Shown here in pieces: positions 57,384-64,000 of a DNA stretch of 64,000 nucleotides (position 1 is the stretch's first letter; every line of letters begins with the position of its first letter). The position numbers were made by a program, and so were the translations under genes. Source of the stretch: Gemmatimonadaceae bacterium (GTDB taxonomy: Bacteria; Gemmatimonadota; Gemmatimonadetes; Gemmatimonadales; Gemmatimonadaceae); the NCBI GenBank assembly GCA_025930755.1, contig JAICOJ010000009.1:1-64000 (forward strand), written 5' to 3'. Under the pieces are notes generated by a model. The model saw only the letters and a program-made list of their open reading frames with translations, had not been told where the DNA came from and made no database searches.

Positions 57384-59017
57384 TGACTGACCGGCGAGAG
57401 TTCCTCAGACACGGCTCCCTTGCTGCCGCCGCGCTGTGGACCGGCGCCTGCGCGAGCGGTGCCCCCGCGACGGTGCCGGCGCCGACCCGGACTCCGCAGC
57501 CCACTCGACCCACCGACGTCGAGGTGCCGACCCGCGAGCTCATGATGCGGGCGCTCGACGCCGCTCGCGATGCGGGCGCGGGCTACGCGGACGTTCGCAT
57601 CGGCCGATACCGGAACAACTTCATCGTCACCCGCGAGCAGCAGATCATCAACGTCGTCGATACCGATTCCATCGGGTGCGGCGTTCGAGCGCTCGTCGAT
57701 GGAACCTGGGGCTTCGGCGCCACGCGCACGCTCACCGCCGATGCGGTTGCGGCGGCCGCGCGAGAGGCGGTCGCCATCGCGAAGGCGAGCCGGATCGCCC
57801 GCGATCGGCCCGTCGAGATGGCCCCCACCGAAGTGCACCGGAACGTGACCTGGAAGAGCAGCTACGAGATCGACCCGTGGACGGTGCCGATCGAGCAGAA
57901 GGTCGACCTGCTCCTCCGCGCCAATGCCGAGGCGCTCAAGGTTCCGAACGTCAAGTACGTCTTCAGCGTCATGTACTTCGTCAAGGAAGACCGGCATTTC
58001 GCGAGCACGGAGGGATCGCTCATCGACCAGACGCTCATTCGCAGCTGGGTCCCGATGCAGATCACCGCGGTCGCGCCGGACTTCTCCGATTTCCAGAATC
58101 GCTCCAGCGTGGTGCAGCCGGCGGGGCGCGGATACGAGTACGTGCTCGCCCAGGACATCGTCGGCAATGCGCCGAAGTGGGCTGAAGAGGCGGCGGCGAA
58201 GCTCAAGGCGAAGCCGGTGGAGGTTGGCAAGTACGATCTCATCCTCCACCCCTCGCACCTCTGGCTCACCATTCACGAGTCGATCGGGCACCCGACGGAG
58301 CTCGACCGGGCATTGGGCTACGAGGCGAACTACGCCGGAACGTCGTTCCTCGCGCCGCCGGAGAAGATGCTCGGCAAGCTCAAGTACGGGCCCGAGTTCA
58401 TGAACGTGCAAGGCGATCGCTCGCAGCCGGGCGCCTGTGCGACCATCGGCTACGACGATGAAGGGGTGAAGCCCGAAGACTTCCTCATCGTCAAGAACGG
58501 CATCTTCAACGACTACCAGACCACGCGCGAGCAGGCCAACTGGCTCAAGTGGTGGTACGACCAGCAGAACGTGACGCCGAGGTCGCACGGCTGCTCCAAC
58601 GGCGACTCCTGGGCGAGCATTCAGTTCCAGCGCATGCCTAACGTGTCGCTGCTCCCGGGTGAGCGCGACATCGGGTGGGAGGAGATCATCGCCGACACGG
58701 ACCGCGGGATCGCGATCGTCGGCGACGGCTCCTTCTCGATCGATCAGCAGCGCTACAATGCGCAGTTCGGTGGGCAGGTGTTCCACGAGATCCGCGGCGG
58801 CAAGATCGTCGGGATGTTGAAGGACGTCGCCTACCAGATGCGAACCCCCGACTTCTGGAACGCGATGGACATGATTGGCGGGCGCCGCAGCTACGAGCTC
58901 GGGGCCAGCTTCTTCGATGGCAAGGGTCAGCCGCCGCAGATCAACGCGGTGAGTCACGGGTGCCCGCCCGCACGCTTCCGTCAGATCAACGTGATCAACA
59001 CGGGGAGGAAAGCGTGA
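57383..59017 (+). CDS. TldD-family metalloprotease, Tat-lipoprotein (pair 2)
   Basis: A 544-residue paralog of the first TldD, with closely similar segments throughout, such as GRYDLILHPSHLWLTIHES-like KYDLILHPSHLWLTIHES. It begins MTDRREFLRHGSLAAAALWTGAC: a twin-arginine signal with a cysteine at 23. The metal motif here is HESIGH, closer to the E. coli TldD motif than HESIAH in pair 1. It may differ in activity from the first. ATG overlaps the upstream stop; the following TldE overlaps by GTGA. Confidence 0.9.
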   Translation: MTDRREFLRHGSLAAAALWTGACASGAPATVPAPTRTPQPTRPTDVEVPTRELMMRALDAARDAGAGYADVRIGRYRNNFIVTREQQIINVVDTDSIGCGVRALVDGTWGFGATRTLTADAVAAAAREAVAIAKASRIARDRPVEMAPTEVHRNVTWKSSYEIDPWTVPIEQKVDLLLRANAEALKVPNVKYVFSVMYFVKEDRHFASTEGSLIDQTLIRSWVPMQITAVAPDFSDFQNRSSVVQPAGRGYEYVLAQDIVGNAPKWAEEAAAKLKAKPVEVGKYDLILHPSHLWLTIHESIGHPTELDRALGYEANYAGTSFLAPPEKMLGKLKYGPEFMNVQGDRSQPGACATIGYDDEGVKPEDFLIVKNGIFNDYQTTREQANWLKWWYDQQNVTPRSHGCSNGDSWASIQFQRMPNVSLLPGERDIGWEEIIADTDRGIAIVGDGSFSIDQQRYNAQFGGQVFHEIRGGKIVGMLKDVAYQMRTPDFWNAMDMIGGRRSYELGASFFDGKGQPPQINAVSHGCPPARFRQINVINTGRKA

Positions 59018-60408
59018 GCGCCCCGAAGCGGTTGATTCCCGCCACGCCACGCCACGCCGCGGTGGCGAACGCGAACGTCCTCACGCGCGACGAGGCGCAG
59101 GCGATCGTTGGGCGCGCGATCGGATTCTCGAAGGCCGAGTCGGTGCGCGTCACCATCGACAGCAGCTATCAGGGGAACGTTCGCTTCGCGGCCAACCAGA
59201 TGAGCACCTCGGGCGGGGTGATCAATGCGAACGTCGTCATCGAGAGCGCGTTCGGTCCCAAGCACGCCGCCGTCACGACCAACGATCTCTCCGATGAGGC
59301 GTTGCGCCGGACCGTCGAACAGTCGGAGGTGCTCGCGCGCCTCGCGCCCGACGACCCGGAGTCGATGCCGCCCCTCGGTCCGCAGCAGTACGCGACGGTC
59401 CAGGGCTGGTTCGACGGGACGGCCAATCTCACCCCCGACGATCGTGCCCGGGCCGCCCTCACGGCGTTAGGTCCCGCGCGCGACGCCAGGGATCTCGCGG
59501 CCGCCGGCTACATCGTCACCTCGGCGCAGTCGAACGCCATCGGCAACAAGGCGGGGCAGTTCGCGTATCACCGGTCGACCACGGCGAACTACACGCTGAC
59601 GGTCCGCACGTCTGACGGTACGGGCTCGGGGTGGGCGGGGGCCGACGACAACGACTGGTCGAAGATCAACTTCGCCGAGGTGAGCAAGCGCGCCATTGAC
59701 AAGGCGCGCCTCTCGCGCAGCCCGGTCGCGATCGAGCCAGGGCGGTACACCGTGATCCTCGAGCCGCAGGCCGTGGCGGATCTCGTCCAGCTGCTCGTGT
59801 TCTACGCCGACGCGCGCTCCGCGGATGAAGGCCGCAGCCCGTTCGTCAAACAGGGCGGTGGCAACAAGATCGGTGAAAAGCTCGTCGACTCGCGCGTGAC
59901 ACTGATCTCCGATCCCACGGATCCCGATCTGTCGTCCCAGCCCTACGACGGTGACGGGCTGCCGTTAGGCCGCCAGGTCTGGATCGAGAACGGCGTCTTG
60001 AAGCAGCTGTACTATTCGCGGTTCTGGGCCCAGAAGAGCAACACGACGCCCACGGGATTCCCGAGCTCGGTCAAAATGCTGGGCGGCACCGCGTCGCTCG
60101 ACGACATGATTCGCTCCACCCCGCGCGGCGTTCTCGTGACGCGGCTCTGGTACCTTCGCGAGGTCGACCCGCGCACCGTGCTCTACACCGGGCTCACGCG
60201 GGACGGCACGTTCCTCATCGAGAACGGCAAGATCGCCAAGGCGATTCGCAATCTGCGGTTCAACGAGTCGCCGCTGTTCATGCTCAACAACCTGGAGATG
60301 CTGGGGCGGCCGATGCGCGTGGCGGGCACGGAGGCGGGAGGTGCCGTGGTGATGCCACCGATCAAGGTACGGGACTTCAACTTCACGAGCCTGTCCGAAG
60401 CCGTCTGA
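59014..60408 (+). CDS. TldE/PmbA-family subunit (pair 2)
   Basis: A 464-residue TldE-like protein, paralog of the first TldE. It keeps VRFAANQMSTSGGVINANVV, FVKQGGGNKIGEKLVDSRVT, and YTGLTRDGTFLIENGKIAKA. No HExxxH and no signal peptide. GTG at 59014 is chosen from the GTGA overlap; the frame is open upstream only inside tldD. The two TldD-TldE pairs clearly come from duplication of a two-gene unit. Confidence 0.88.
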   Translation: MSAPKRLIPATPRHAAVANANVLTRDEAQAIVGRAIGFSKAESVRVTIDSSYQGNVRFAANQMSTSGGVINANVVIESAFGPKHAAVTTNDLSDEALRRTVEQSEVLARLAPDDPESMPPLGPQQYATVQGWFDGTANLTPDDRARAALTALGPARDARDLAAAGYIVTSAQSNAIGNKAGQFAYHRSTTANYTLTVRTSDGTGSGWAGADDNDWSKINFAEVSKRAIDKARLSRSPVAIEPGRYTVILEPQAVADLVQLLVFYADARSADEGRSPFVKQGGGNKIGEKLVDSRVTLISDPTDPDLSSQPYDGDGLPLGRQVWIENGVLKQLYYSRFWAQKSNTTPTGFPSSVKMLGGTASLDDMIRSTPRGVLVTRLWYLREVDPRTVLYTGLTRDGTFLIENGKIAKAIRNLRFNESPLFMLNNLEMLGRPMRVAGTEAGGAVVMPPIKVRDFNFTSLSEAV

Positions 60409-60493
60409 GACGTGGGCGGGCCGCAGACCCGCCACACTCGCCGACCCACCGGGGGATCGGCGGTTCCCTCACTCCTTCAACGGAGAAGAACCA

Positions 60494-60625
60494 ATGCCTG
60501 CGAGGAAAAAAGGCGCGAGAAAGGGCGGTCGGAAGTCGACGCGCAAGTCCACGCGGAAGAAAGGCGGCGCCCGCAAGGGCGGCGCCCGGAAGGCCACACG
60601 GAAGCGCTCGCGCCGGAAGATGTAG
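60494..60625 (+). CDS. 43-residue Lys/Arg-rich histone-H1-like small protein
   Basis: ATG at 60494 with a GGAGAA ribosome site eight bases upstream. The product starts MPARKKGARKGGRKSTRKST and is nearly half Lys and Arg, with repeats GGARKG and STRK, similar to tails of bacterial histone H1-like (Hc1/AlgP-type) proteins. It probably binds DNA or RNA non-specifically. It follows the TldE gene by about 85 bases, with a hairpin GGCGGG...CCCGCC at 60415-60433 between, and precedes a strong terminator. The frame is short, so some doubt remains, but the composition is typical of a real nucleic-acid-binding protein. Confidence 0.7.
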   Translation: MPARKKGARKGGRKSTRKSTRKKGGARKGGARKATRKRSRRKM

Positions 60626-60642
60626 GCACCTGGTGAAACATA

Positions 60643-60669
60643 AGGGCCGGCGATGTCGCCGGCCCTTTG
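60643..60669. terminator. Rho-independent terminator, probably bidirectional
   Basis: AGGGCCGGCGA (60643-60653) pairs with TCGCCGGCCCT (60656-60666), followed by TTTGT. On the other strand the stem is followed by TTATGTTT. It separates the Lys/Arg-rich gene from the convergent ATP-grasp gene. Confidence 0.75.
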
Positions 60670-60684
60670 TCCATCGATCACCGG

Positions 60685-61665
60685 CTAGCGGGCATAACGA
60701 GCCGCCGCCAGCTCGACGATGCGCTCGATGAGGGCGTCGTAGTCCAGCCCCCCGCGCGCGGCCGCCCGCGCGAATTCGCTCTCCCGCTCGAGATAGCAGT
60801 TGGGATTCACCTCGATGACGAAGATCTCCCCGGCCTCCGTCACGCGAAGGTCGATGCGCCCGTAGTCGCGCAGCCGCAGCGCGTGGAACGCATCGACGGC
60901 GGCTTTGTGGAGCCGCTCGGTCAGTTCCTCGGACAGGTCGTCCGGAAAAATCGACGTCGTGCCCTCGAACTCCGCGCCCCCGCCCGCGTCGTCGCCCCAC
61001 TTCGCTTCCCAGCTCGCCATTCGCGGACGGTCCTTCGGAAACTTCGAGAAATCCAGCTCGATCACCGGAAGCGCACGCGCGTTCGCGTTTCCGAGCACGC
61101 CGACGTAGAACTCGCGTCCGTCGATGAACTCCTCGACGAGCACCGGCTGCTCGAACTCGCTCTGCAGAGCATCCATCTGCTCGAGGAGCTGCTTGAGGTC
61201 GCGTACGACCGAGGCGCTCGTGAGGCCGACCGACGCGTCTTCCTGCGGCGGCTTCACGATCACAGGGAAGTGCAGCTCCTCCGCCCAATCCAGGGCCCCG
61301 CGATAGACCGTGGCGAAGCGTGGCGTGGTGATGCCGTGGAAGGTCAGCATCTTCTTCGCGAGAATCTTGTCGCCGGCGAGGATGAGCCCGGCGGGACTGG
61401 ACCCCGTGTACCGCATCCCCATGAGATTGAGGAGCGCCGCGACGTTCGACTCCAGCGCGCTCTTTCCCTGAAACGACTCGGCGATGTTCACGATGAGGTC
61501 GGGCTCCCACTGGCGAAGCGCGCTCACGAGCGGCTCCACCCGCTTGTCGACCTCCACCGGCTGCACCTCGTGCCCCAGACGGCTGAGCGTGTCCGACAGC
61601 TGACCGAGCACGGGGTCGGTCGGCGCCTCGGCCGCCTCGCGTGTGTGCAACAGAGCGATTTTCAT
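60685..61665 (-). CDS. ATP-grasp ligase, D-Ala-D-Ala ligase-like
   Basis: A 326-residue ATP-grasp enzyme. N-terminal domain begins KIALLHTREAAEAPTDPV. LILAGDKILAKKMLTFHGI and PVIVKPPQEDASVGLTSASV bind ATP, with PVLVEEFIDGREFYVGVLG and RDYGRIDLRVTEAGEIFVIE providing the catalytic and metal acidic residues. EVNPNCYLER closes the site. The family joins a carboxyl to an amine. Whether this one makes D-Ala-D-Ala is doubtful: it is not near mur genes, and it is ATGA-coupled to a metallopeptidase behind a small peptide gene. ATP-grasp enzymes also modify ribosomal peptides, so that role is considered. Confidence 0.82.
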   Translation of the reverse strand: MKIALLHTREAAEAPTDPVLGQLSDTLSRLGHEVQPVEVDKRVEPLVSALRQWEPDLIVNIAESFQGKSALESNVAALLNLMGMRYTGSSPAGLILAGDKILAKKMLTFHGITTPRFATVYRGALDWAEELHFPVIVKPPQEDASVGLTSASVVRDLKQLLEQMDALQSEFEQPVLVEEFIDGREFYVGVLGNANARALPVIELDFSKFPKDRPRMASWEAKWGDDAGGGAEFEGTTSIFPDDLSEELTERLHKAAVDAFHALRLRDYGRIDLRVTEAGEIFVIEVNPNCYLERESEFARAAARGGLDYDALIERIVELAAARYAR

Positions 61666-62714
61666 CCGGCGCTTCGCTTCCGTCGTCCCAGTACGCTCGT
61701 GTAGCGGTAGTTCATCATCACCGCCGTCCCGAATGATGTCAGCTCGATGAGCGTCGCCGCCTCGAGTCCGGAAACGCGCAAATCCAGGATGTCCGCGCGG
61801 GCGGCGAGGAAATCGATGAAGGCCCGCAGGATCGTGGGACTCTCGCCCGTCCAGTAGGCAATGCGCCTGACGATCTCACGACGATGCCGTCGAAGGACGT
61901 CCGTCGCGCGCTCGCCCCGCGGGGCGACCGCCGACGACGCGAAGACCGTGCGGAGGTCGCCATCGAAATGGCGCTCATCCTCGATCGGAAGCCGCTCCTC
62001 GGCCGATCGATAGTGCTCCTCGACGGTGTAGTTCATCGCCTCCACGGGGAGGTCGTCATCGGTCGGCGCCGGAACGATCGGAATGGTCGATCCCACCTCC
62101 CGCATCACCGCGTCGACGTACTCGAGCTTCGCGAGCGCGGGCCACCCGGCGTAGTCGGTCCGCCAGTCGAGACCCGGGGTGAGCCACACCGCGAACGTCT
62201 CGGCGAAGTCTTCGTCGGGGTGCTTCTGCGCATACCATCCGAGAATGTGACGAACATGGTCCCGCGAGAACGGGTCCGCGCGGTAGCGTTCGCGATACGG
62301 GCGCGAGTACGGTCCGAAGAGCGCGTGCCAGTCCGACCGCTCGTAGAGGCGGTATGCATAGTTGAAGGCGTGGCCGGCCTCGTGGCGGAGATAGCGCATC
62401 GCGTCGAGCTCCCCTTCCACGTCGACCGCCATCTCCTCCTCCAGCTTCGTTAGGCGTGGGTCGGCGAGATAGAACGGCACTCCGATGAGCGGCGTGCCGT
62501 CCGGACAGCCCCACTGGTCGCTGAGGTAAACGGGCGGACGGAATGCGAGGCCGCGCGTCTCGAGCTCGCGGTAGAGTCGCTCCACGAGCTGCTCCACCAG
62601 CGTTCCGCGGATCGACAACCCGAGCTCGGAGATGCGTTGGGAGAGCAGCGAGCGGCGCTGTCCTTCCCAATCATCGGAGGTGTCGTGCACGCGTGCGTCA
62701 TGGGCAAGCGGCAT
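61662..62714 (-). CDS. Putative zinc-binding metallopeptidase (Peptidase_Mx-like)
   Basis: A 350-residue protein with the zinc motif HEAGH at 111-115 (RYLRHEAGHAFNYAYRLYE) and a downstream Glu in DEDFAETFAVWLTPG (about 172), as in the PF15887-type putative zinc-binding metallopeptidase family (family name from memory). Other parts have no clear match. No signal peptide is apparent, so it is probably cytoplasmic. Its stop overlaps the ATP-grasp start (ATGA). Upstream, after a hairpin, lies a 50-residue peptide gene. Proteolysis of that peptide or of its modified form is an attractive but unproven role. Confidence 0.75.
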   Translation of the reverse strand: MPLAHDARVHDTSDDWEGQRRSLLSQRISELGLSIRGTLVEQLVERLYRELETRGLAFRPPVYLSDQWGCPDGTPLIGVPFYLADPRLTKLEEEMAVDVEGELDAMRYLRHEAGHAFNYAYRLYERSDWHALFGPYSRPYRERYRADPFSRDHVRHILGWYAQKHPDEDFAETFAVWLTPGLDWRTDYAGWPALAKLEYVDAVMREVGSTIPIVPAPTDDDLPVEAMNYTVEEHYRSAEERLPIEDERHFDGDLRTVFASSAVAPRGERATDVLRRHRREIVRRIAYWTGESPTILRAFIDFLAARADILDLRVSGLEAATLIELTSFGTAVMMNYRYTSVLGRRKRSAG

Positions 62715-62720
62715 ACCCTG

Positions 62721-62759
62721 AATGAAACGAGCGCCGGAAGCGGTTCGCTTCCGGCGCTC
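62721..62759 (-). terminator. Hairpin between the peptide gene and the metallopeptidase gene
   Basis: GAGCGCCGGAAGC (62729-62741) pairs perfectly with GCTTCCGGCGCTC (62747-62759), loop of five bases. On the minus strand it is followed by GTTTCATT. It probably acts as a partial terminator, giving more peptide mRNA than enzyme mRNA. Confidence 0.65.
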
Positions 62760-62776
62760 GTCCTGCCGCGGAATGC

Positions 62777-62929
62777 CTAGGCAGCCTTTGAATCGGTCGC
62801 CGGCTCGGGCTCGGGCGCGGGTCCCCAGACGTACACACTGAACGTCGGCGGTGGCTCCTCGCGCGACCCGCGAGAAATCACGATACCCAGCGGCTCCTCA
62901 GCCGCGCGAATGCGCTTGGTCTTGGCCAT
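62777..62929 (-). CDS. 50-residue peptide, candidate substrate of the adjacent ATP-grasp/peptidase genes
   Basis: A short gene starting MAKTKRIRAAEEPLGIVISR and ending in a proline/glutamate-rich tail. The middle has PPPTFSVYVWGPAPEPEP. GAGGTGTGGG precedes the ATG. The basic start, LGIVIS stretch, and aromatic/proline end suggest a leader plus core, as in ribosomal peptide precursors, but no known family was recognised. A longer frame runs upstream through a hairpin, so the ATG at 62929 is preferred. Hairpins flank it on both sides: 62950-62972 in the leader and 62729-62759 behind. Confidence 0.62.
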   Translation of the reverse strand: MAKTKRIRAAEEPLGIVISRGSREEPPPTFSVYVWGPAPEPEPATDSKAA

Positions 62930-62949
62930 CCCACACCTCGATGTAATGA

Positions 62950-62972
62950 GCGCCCCGGAACGGTCGGGGCGC
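62950..62972 (-). promoter_or_regulatory. GC-rich hairpin in the leader of the 50-residue peptide gene
   Basis: GCGCCCCG (62950-62957) pairs with CGGGGCGC (62965-62972), about 20 bases upstream of the start codon. It may act as an attenuator or regulate translation. Confidence 0.4.
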
Positions 62973-63114
62973 GCCCTGATGCCCACGGGCGCATACCCTA
63001 GAAGCACCCCACGTGCCGTTCCGTTCCCGTTGTGTATCCAGCTGTGGAACAACGAGATACGAAAGCACAACAACTCCGGCGAGGTCTCCGGTGTTGCACT
63101 CCGACACGTCGACA

Positions 63115-63143
63115 ATTGTAGAATTCGTGTCGTTCTACGTCAG
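63115..63143 (-). promoter_or_regulatory. Sigma-70-type promoter for the peptide/peptidase/ATP-grasp genes
   Basis: On the minus strand CTGACG (63143-63138), exactly 17 bases, TACAAT (63120-63115). Only the stop region of the upstream gene overlaps it. The leader would be about 180 bases long. Confidence 0.45.
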
Positions 63144-63904
63144 GCGACGGCCTTCCGCGCGAGGAAAGTCTCGCGCTCGTCGTGCTGAAGCTCGACCGTC
63201 CAGCCGAGGTATCGCTGCTGGAGCTCCTCGACGGACAGCGCTCGGTGCCCGGCAACGAGGGTCTGCACGAGGTGGACGCCGCCGTCGGCGGTCGCGTTCT
63301 GGAGCAGCGTGATGACGTGCCCCCGCTCGCTATCAGACAGGCCGCCGAACGCTGCCGGGGTACAGACAACCGCATTGAGCGGGATATCGGGACGCCACAC
63401 CCCGAGATCGGAGACGAAGCCGCGAATCCGGCCGGTGAGGCCGACCTCCACCGCGCAGCTGATCACCCTCTCCACGATCTCCTCTTCCGCCTCCACCGAG
63501 GTGACGGCGCACCCCCGGGCGGCCAGGTAAAGCGCGGGACCCTCGGCCGCCGCTCCGGCGACGAGCACATGTCCGTCGGATGCAATCGGAACTTCACGAA
63601 CGAGCGGCTCGTTGGGGCTCAATCCCCAGCGTTCGGGACGCGAGTAATCCTTGATCGCGCGAAGGCGTCGGCGCCGCCACGTCTGATAGCTCGGGAGGCG
63701 CAGCCGCGCCTTGATGATCCGGTCGACCTCGTCGCACAGAATGAGCTCGGTGAGCGCAAGCTGCTGTTGCGTCGCCAGCGTCTGAACCGCCTCGTCACCG
63801 ATGCCGAGGAGAATCCCCCTGGACACCGACTCCTTGTAATGCTCAATCTCCTGCTCCACGAAGAGCGTGTATTCGTGCTGCAGTGATTGGAGACGTTGGG
63901 CCAT
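63140..63904 (-). CDS. SAM-dependent methyltransferase-like protein
   Basis: A 254-residue protein. The first 110 residues are helical and charged (LQHEYTLFVEQEIEHYKESV). From about 115 comes a Rossmann fold: GHVLVAGAAAEGPALYLAARG as a modified motif I, VTSVEAEEEIVERVI as the acidic loop, then SDLGVWRPDIPLNAVVCTPA. This matches tellurite-resistance/TehB-like class I methyltransferases. The glycine motif reads GAAAEG rather than GxGxG, so SAM binding may be altered. It lies upstream of the 50-residue peptide gene on the same strand; a separate promoter seems to start there, so shared function is uncertain. Confidence 0.68.
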   Translation of the reverse strand: MAQRLQSLQHEYTLFVEQEIEHYKESVSRGILLGIGDEAVQTLATQQQLALTELILCDEVDRIIKARLRLPSYQTWRRRRLRAIKDYSRPERWGLSPNEPLVREVPIASDGHVLVAGAAAEGPALYLAARGCAVTSVEAEEEIVERVISCAVEVGLTGRIRGFVSDLGVWRPDIPLNAVVCTPAAFGGLSDSERGHVITLLQNATADGGVHLVQTLVAGHRALSVEELQQRYLGWTVELQHDERETFLARKAVA

Positions 63905-64000
63905 TGACGAGGCTGCTGGTGGGGACGACGCTCCTAAGGTAGACGCTCTGTGAAGACGCGCAAGTATCGAGTACGTCGCTATTTAGCAGCACTACAGCAC

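Overview
This 64 kb window is GC-rich bacterial chromosome, densely packed with genes. About 55 protein genes are supported. I found no rRNA, tRNA, CRISPR array, transposase or phage gene. The best guess is a Gemmatimonadota bacterium, by inference only: a GWxTD-domain TPR protein, a PorX-type response regulator, a lipid A-type acyltransferase, many outer-membrane barrels and duplicated Tat-exported TldD proteins occur together. At least fourteen gene junctions are ATGA, GTGA, TAATG or TGATG overlaps, so many starts are decided by translational coupling.

Layout. 1-15.5 kb (mostly minus strand): queA (runs off the left edge), a GWxTD protein, ruvB, an aminotransferase, a lipoprotein, a complete RND/MFP/TolC efflux set, ruvA-ruvC, yebC, and a DnaB-like ATPase with a small partner. 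The usual yebC-ruvC-ruvA-ruvB-queA order is kept but split by the efflux block. 15.7-22.7 kb (plus): porX, then a tightly coupled run of lipid-exporter-like ABC transporter, glycosyltransferase, lipid A-type acyltransferase, a two-gene split membrane Cas4-like nuclease, and an orphan DppC-type permease. 22.9-31.6 kb: class V aminotransferase, tyrS (minus), penicillin-binding protein 1A, PHP protein, amidohydrolase, ilvE, HNH endonuclease. 31.8-37.7 kb (minus): an NtrY/NtrX-like two-component operon carrying three tandem paralogous membrane coiled-coil proteins, a barrel protein and a DUF4390 protein. 37.9-45.4 kb: small membrane protein, YjbQ, NYN-LOTUS protein, 3-methyladenine glycosylase, barrel, M14 carboxypeptidase, HIRAN-like protein. 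45.5-51 kb (minus): kbl-tdh threonine catabolism and a formate dehydrogenase alpha subunit. 51.1-54.2 kb: Ser/Thr kinase and FAD oxidoreductase. 54.4-60.4 kb: two coupled TldD-TldE pairs. 60.5-63.9 kb: a 43-residue Lys/Arg-rich protein, then (minus) a methyltransferase-like gene, a 50-residue peptide, a zinc metallopeptidase and a D-Ala-D-Ala-ligase-like ATP-grasp enzyme.

Three things stand out. First, at least nine intergenic spacers carry short tandem arrays, nearly all of period 7. Most are arranged as inverted arms, and many end within a few bases of, or inside, flanking start or stop codons. The heptamer differs between spacers but some recur. Second, a Cas4/Dna2-type nuclease is split over two ATGA-coupled genes: one carries the first cluster cysteine and motif-I histidine, the other the D-ExK-Q core and three cysteines, and each has one membrane helix at the split. 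Third, the right end (small peptide, metallopeptidase, ATP-grasp ligase, possibly with the methyltransferase-like protein and the nearby TldD/TldE pairs) resembles an uncharacterised ribosomal-peptide modification locus.
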